Positions 63,346 through 64,000 of a DNA stretch of 64,000 nt are shown one piece after another; within the stretch, counting starts at the first letter, position 1; every line of letters starts with the position of its first letter. The notes under the pieces were generated by a model that was not told the DNA's origin, searched no databases, and was given only the letters and a program-made list of their open reading frames with translations. A program made the position numbers and the translations under genes. This DNA is from Streptococcus taonis (GTDB lineage Bacteria; Bacillota; Bacilli; Lactobacillales; Streptococcaceae), in NCBI RefSeq assembly GCF_029948085.1, contig NZ_JARZZP010000012.1:1-64000 (forward strand), written 5' to 3'.

Positions 63346-64000
63346 ATGAATACAAAACAATTGATTGCTAGCGAATTGGCTAGCGTCATTGACAGCCTGG
63401 ATCAAGAGGCTATTTTAAATTTACTAGAACAACCCAAAAACTCTGATATGGGAGACATCGCCTTTCCTGCCTTTACTCTAGCAAAAGTTGAGAGAAAAGC
63501 TCCGCAAATGATCGCGGCAGATATCGCTGAAAAAATCAATAGCCAAGCATTTGAAAAAGTCGTCGCTACTGGACCTTATGTTAACTTCTTCCTTGATAAA
63601 AATGCCATTTCTGCTCAAGTATTACAAGCTGTTATCACTGAAAAAGAACACTATGCTGACCAAAATATTGGTAAACAAGAAAATGTTGTTATCGACATGT
63701 CTAGTCCCAATATTGCTAAGCCATTCTCTATTGGCCACCTGCGCTCAACTGTTATCGGAGATAGCTTGTCACATATTTTCCAAAAAATCGGTTATCAAAC
63801 GGTCAAGGTCAACCATTTGGGAGACTGGGGTAAACAGTTTGGGATGCTGATCGTTGCCTACAAAAAATGGGGCGACGAAGAAGCTGTAAAAGCTCATCCT
63901 ATTGATGAACTTCTTAAACTCTACGTTCGCATCAATGCTGAAGCTGAAAATGATCCTAGCTTGGATGAAGAAGCACGCGAATGGTTCCGTAAACTTGAAA
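63346..64000 (+). CDS. argS: Arginyl-tRNA synthetase, 5' part (runs off the window)
   Basis: The first 218 codons of a class I aminoacyl-tRNA synthetase that charges tRNA-Arg. It begins [20 protein letters not shown], shows the additional N-terminal domain (to about 115) and the ATP-binding HIGH-type motif [18 protein letters not shown] near 119-136. The ATG at 63346 follows AAAGGAG. The rest, including the KMSK region, lies beyond position 64000. It diverges from argR, which may control it. Confidence 0.95.
   Translation, partial: MNTKQLIASELASVIDSLDQEAILNLLEQPKNSDMGDIAFPAFTLAKVERKAPQMIAADIAEKINSQAFEKVVATGPYVNFFLDKNAISAQVLQAVITEKEHYADQNIGKQENVVIDMSSPNIAKPFSIGHLRSTVIGDSLSHIFQKIGYQTVKVNHLGDWGKQFGMLIVAYKKWGDEEAVKAHPIDELLKLYVRINAEAENDPSLDEEAREWFRKLE

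Overview
This looks like a chromosomal segment of a mitis-group Streptococcus (S. mitis / S. oralis / S. pneumoniae relatives). The basis is low-GC housekeeping genes very close to pneumococcal ones (pgk, rpsL-rpsG-fusA, polC, pepS, a HexA-type mutS, argR/argS), YSIRK/LPXTG surface proteins, a BOX element and other mitis-group intergenic repeats. Most genes are on the minus strand in tight, often overlapping operons.

Layout. 0-2.5 kb: pgk and a divergent membrane protein. 2.5-9.4 kb: a wall-anchored GH85 endo-beta-N-acetylglucosaminidase (EndoD type) and a divergent Na/Pi cotransporter. 9.4-17.1 kb: an immunity-like gene, pepA, and a nine-gene operon murI-rdgB-metallophosphoesterase-cbpB-xerD-like-scpA-scpB-rluB-yidD, preceded by yneF. 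17.4-23.1 kb: a giant wall-anchored GH95 alpha-fucosidase ending in sixteen 20-residue repeats. 23.2-26.4 kb: a SUKH-like orphan, lrgAB, a MarR regulator, a DUF4649 gene and trxA; two identical 12-bp palindromes flank marR. 26.4-28.9 kb: queC-queD-queE-queF behind a preQ1-I-like attenuator. 28.9-39.2 kb: BOX element, aquaporin, HxlR/SnoaL pair, pepF, prmA-rsmE, a DUF3013/M50/NUDIX/GNAT operon and rarA. 39.2-44.1 kb: 6S RNA, tRNA-Lys(CUU) and a small scarred island with a second tRNA-Lys copy, a third tRNA 3'-end fragment, a headless repressor, two DUF308-type membrane proteins (one fused to a permuted papain-like domain) and an AI-2E family protein. 44.1-48.8 kb: lipoprotein, queA, LysR regulator, GlsB-like protein, pepS and a 50-codon small gene. 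49.0-50.8 kb: an AT-rich NACHT NTPase lodged between pepS and polC. 50.9-58.9 kb: polC, fusA, rpsG, rpsL. 59.0-60.0 kb: a LytTR/DUF3021 pair. 60.0-64.0 kb: mutS, argR and the start of argS.

How it works together. EndoD and the fucosidase both act on host glycans at the cell surface. Each has a catabolite-response-like sequence near its start, which fits host-glycan foraging under carbon control. queCDEF makes the queuosine precursor preQ1 and queA acts later in the same pathway. The accessory content sits in three places: the tRNA-Lys island, the pepS-polC slot with the NACHT gene, and scattered orphan immunity-like genes. The most interesting candidates for new biology are the NACHT protein, the DUF308/permuted-papain membrane protein with its AI-2E partner, the preQ1-like attenuator, the palindromes around marR, and the 21-bp-phased repeats ahead of the LytTR gene.
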